Origin: Vanilla planifolia
Lineage: Eukaryota > Streptophyta > Magnoliopsida > Asparagales > Orchidaceae
DNA: 64,000 nucleotides
Reading direction: 5' to 3'
Assembly (NCBI GenBank): GCA_023846275.1
Contig: JAIUJO010000089.1
Location: forward strand, 573,001-637,000
Below, one piece after another: positions 60,291-64,000 of this stretch; position 1 is the stretch's first letter; every line of letters starts with the position of its first letter. Under the pieces are notes generated by a model. It saw nothing but the letters and a program-made list of their open reading frames with translations, was not told the origin of the DNA and made no database searches. The position numbers and the translations under genes are program-made.

Positions 60291-63200
60291 GCTATATTCA
60301 ACAAAATATTCATTTTCACATTTTCAATTATTTAGTTTTCTATGTATTTGCCACACTCCATAAGATATTTCATTCAAACCTTATTTGATAATCATGAATA
60401 TTCAATGTCTTCAGTATCTTCGAATCATTTTTGCATACAATTTATGACATTTCTTTAATTTTTTTTGTTTGATTTATTATAGTTTTATGAAATTGTAATT
60501 CTATACTTGGGTGATAACAAATTCCTTGGAATTATCTTTATGTCCTCCACATAACTGAATATTTCTTTTTATATTATAAATTAAGTTTTTAAGGTTTTGA
60601 CCACTTTAATTTTTACCAAATTTGGTGATTAAAGACAACACACTCAATTTTTTTTTATTTCTACAAAACTCTAATATTTTTCTCGTATGACCTTTGCATC
60701 ATTTTTGTTTAGTTACCTTTAATTTGGTAAATTTATCTCATTTATGTTTTTTTAATTTTGTAATTTATTATAATTTCAAATGGTGTCCATTTGAGACAAA
60801 ATAAATGTCATTTGAATGGTACATGAACTAACAATCTATAGTGTTATACTCAATCCCTTTAGTATCATAGAACGTAACTCTCTTGTAAAATTTATCTCTT
60901 CCAATGGAAATTTTACCAAACTTTAATTTTGCTATTTTATGTTTCTTTACTTTATGTTATTTAAGCTTTAATACATCTTCTTTTTATTATCAAAATAAAA
61001 TATTTCAACTATTTATGCTTATTTTGTTTGTTAATTCATTGTAATTCCAAACAAGCTCGAATCACGATGAAATAAACATTTTTGGGACCCTCTTAATAAG
61101 CTCTATATATTAAATACTTATTTTTATTTTTTGAATGTTTTGATTTTATGGTTTTTGGCATATTTTATGATATATTTTGATTTATTCATGATTGTAAGAT
61201 CGACAATGTTGCACATGGTCTCCTTAGTATCATAGAATGCAACATTACCATCTTATTTATCTCCTTTCTTTAATTTCTTTTATTTGAATCATTTATATTA
61301 ATATGAAACTGTAATTATTCTTTGATGGGATCTTTATGTATCTTTGAGTTGATTATGTCCCATTACTTCAGCTCATCTCATTTAAGTATTATTTCATACT
61401 TATTAAATGTAAAAAATAATTTTTTATTATTTATAATTATTTAATTTTTTTAATTTCATGATATTTTTATGATAGGTTCAATATAGACAAAACAAATATC
61501 ATTTGACTCATCTTTAACAACATCCAACAAATTATATTCTCATGTTTAAATTTTTAAATACTTCACTTTCTATGATTTTTCACTCCTTTGAGGCCTTTTA
61601 AATCATGTTTCATTGATAACATTGATTCTCATACTTGATCTCTTTAATATATTGGAATGCAACTCTTATGTATAATTTATATCAATTCTTTAAATTTTGC
61701 TTTGATTTGGTGATATTATTGTAACCCTGAATTAATTCTTTAGTGGCCACTACATTTCTTTGATTTGGTTTAATTATTTGGTTGCAATTTAACCCAATTA
61801 AGCAATAATATACATGTCGTTTGACTCATATCGACATGCCTAACCTATTAAATATTAAGTTTTATATTTCTGAATATTTTATTATCTTAAGCTTTTGAAA
61901 TCTTTACAAGCTATTTTTATTTGTACTTAAATTCATAGTCGAGGATGCAGCTTTTGATTTCCTTAGAATGTTCTAAAAAAAGTTTACTAAAGAATTTATA
62001 TCATTGTTTCTGGTTTTATTTCATTTGATTTGGTCATATTATCAATTTATCTCATTTCATCTTCAATATTTGTCCACTTTATCCTACAATAATAATTTTT
62101 CATTATTTTTATTTATTTACTTTAGAAATTTATAATAAACCAAAACATGGTTTGATATAGGTCATATAGATGTCATTGAACTTCCATTAACAAGCCCTAT
62201 CCAATCAAAAATTTTTTAATTTTCTAAAAGTCTTATTTTTTAAATTTTTTGGGACATTTCTGAAAATATTCTAACTCACATACTTATTGACCAAGAATGT
62301 TACACTCAATCTACTTAGTAACTTTGGATGCAAATTTCTTGTACCAATTATCTCATTTCTTTAAATTGTTTTATTTGATTTTGTTACATTGCTATGAAAC
62401 TCTAATTCTTCTCTTATGTGATATTTACATAGCTTTGGTTTATTAACATTGTAGTCCTTCAATTTATGTAATTTTTATTTTAATATATATTTACTTGATA
62501 TTACTATTATTATTGTTATTATTTATTCTTAATTTCTTTTGTCCATTTAGTGTTTTAGAATAAAACATTTTCACTAAATTTATATCATTTCTTCAATTTT
62601 TTTGCTCTGATTTTATTATGTTACACACAAACTCGTAGTCTCTTACGTGTGACTTTCACATAACTTTAATTTGGTTATACTTCATTACTTTTGTTTAACT
62701 CATTTCAGGTTTAATATACGATAACATTAATATTAAAATATGTGTTTATAGCAATTTATTCATTTTCTTTTTAGTAATTTATAATAATTCAAAAATGTTG
62801 TATGATTGAGATAAAATAAATGCCATTGGAATAGTCTCGATGAGCTCTATATTAGTAAATACTAACTTCTATATTTTCATAAATATTCTATTTTCAGAGT
62901 TTAGTATGTTTATAAGATTTTTTTATTCGTGCCTCTTTTGATGATCAAGAATGTTACACAAGATATCTTTAGTATCATAGAAATCAACTTTCTTATGTTA
63001 GTTATTGGTTCTTTTATTATTAAAAATTGATGTTTAGATCATTTTAATTGGTTATATTGTATTTCTTAAATTAGTGTCATCTAAAGTTTAAAATATATCA
63101 ATTGTTATTCAAATAATAATTTATTATTAATATTTTTATTTTCTTACAAATTTACAATATATTCAAATGGGGTAGATTTAGATTAATAAACATTGCTTGA

Positions 63201-63640
63201 TCTGTATGTGTCGATGGCCTTTACCCAATAAATATTTATTTTTATATTTTCAAATTTTTTTTGTTTTTTTTAATACTTTATAAGGCATTTTCATTCATAT
63301 TTGATTCGACGATCGATGATGTATGACTAGATCTCAATAGTAACTTGTAGTGTACCATTAACATATAATTTATCTAATTTCTTCAAATCTTTGACGTTCA
63401 TTTGATTAGATTATAGTGAAACTCAAAATCTCAACCTATGGAATGCATACATGGCTTTACTTTTGTTGCATTATTTTTGTTCAATTTATCTTATTTCAAC
63501 TTTAAAATATATATTTACATAATAATAAAGTATTAATTTAACTTTTTTGTTTTTTTCTTTGATAATTTATAGAACTTACCAATTAGAGTAGCCTTGAATG
63601 GTTTTATCCAATTAAATATTGACTTTTAAAGAAAACATTT
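60291..63640. repeat. Array 2 of the 0.4-kb AT-rich tandem repeat
   Basis: Eight or nine diverged units in the same orientation as array 1. The anchor (TTGATAATCATGA- or GACCAAGAATGTTACACTC-like) recurs near 60385, 60624, 61190, 61610, 61930, 62280, 62938 and 63305. Each unit is followed by 'ccttagtatcatagaatgcaac', 'tttatctcatttctt', 'tatgaaactctaatt', 'tttaatatatatttactt' and 'gagctctatattaaat' motifs. No coding content was found. Confidence 0.72.
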
Positions 63641-64000
63641 TTTGTTATGGCACATTTTGTTATATATTCTTATTTGTACTTATATTGGTGGCATGTGATT
63701 GTCCCTTCTAGCCTCTTATTGGTCATAGGTGTTTTTAAATCTATAGGCCTCCCATATTCTATGATAAATGAAACTACATGGGCATCACCTTAGCCAACAT
63801 GGGCTCGGACAATGATTTCAGGAGAAGCTCTTCTTAAATTGGCAAGCTAAAACTTTCTAGATTTTAAAAGTAAGAGTTCCTAAATGAAAATATAGATATT
63901 TATTTCACTGAAGTAGTGCACACCCCTAACAAAAAAGTCCTTTGCATAAAGACATCAATTCTACAACATTAATAGAAGATAAGATAATTAATAGATAATA
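63641..64000. other. Window end, no recognised feature
   Basis: The repeat array fades out. Composition becomes slightly richer in G and C near 63700-63830, but no gene, LTR end or protein match was recognised. Confidence 0.45.

Noticed and set aside
1..64000. CRISPR arrays, bacterial operons, tRNA or rRNA genes
   Set aside because: Repeats are either long and diverged or simple microsatellites without regular spacers. No tRNA cloverleaf or rRNA core sequence was recognised by eye, and the introns and retrotransposons show a plant nuclear genome. A tRNAscan search would settle the tRNA question.

Overview
This window is nuclear DNA of a flowering plant. It is very AT-rich, has spliceosomal introns, and holds many decayed Ty3/gypsy and Ty1/copia remnants and few genes. 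The only long intact reading frame is a DUF4220-family membrane protein. That family is strongly expanded in monocots, so a monocot is my best guess, but I cannot name the species. Nothing prokaryotic, viral, organellar or CRISPR-like was seen.

Layout. (1) Positions 1-340 hold the last two exons of a broken SDA1 copy (copy A, minus strand). (2) Positions 1071-2299 hold four decayed exons of CTR9 (Paf1-complex subunit), also minus strand. (3) About 2.3-13.6 kb is gene-poor AT-rich DNA with small repeats. (4) 13.6-18.6 kb is a plus-strand Ty3/gypsy pol remnant, split by about 2.2 kb of unrelated DNA. (5) 20.1-23.5 kb holds exons 1-3 of SDA1 copy A with its upstream region. (6) 24.48-28.62 kb is an array of diverged repeats of about 0.4 kb. 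(7) 28.6-35.2 kb holds a solo LTR fragment and a 1.37-kb direct duplication flanking a truncated Ty1/copia element (LTR and gag). (8) 35.6-37.7 kb holds the DUF4220 gene with promoter and upstream ORFs. (9) 39.3-51.4 kb is a second, more complete SDA1 pseudogene (copy B, minus strand) with most exons and splice sites readable, followed by an upstream block that matches copy A. (10) 53.35-53.72 kb is an orphan duplicate of the DUF4220 promoter. (11) 56.8-63.6 kb carries more of the 0.4-kb repeat family, interrupted by a second Ty3/gypsy gag-pol remnant (58.9-60.3 kb).

The main story is segmental duplication and decay. A genomic copy of the ribosome-biogenesis gene SDA1, with introns, was duplicated in direct orientation. 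Both copies then collected stops and frameshifts. Copy A also lost its middle exons, and CTR9 exons and a gypsy element now occupy the gap. The functional SDA1 and CTR9 genes must lie elsewhere. I found no novel multi-gene system. The least explained items are the 0.4-kb repeat family, the 1.37-kb duplication around the copia fragment, and the promoter copy without a gene.
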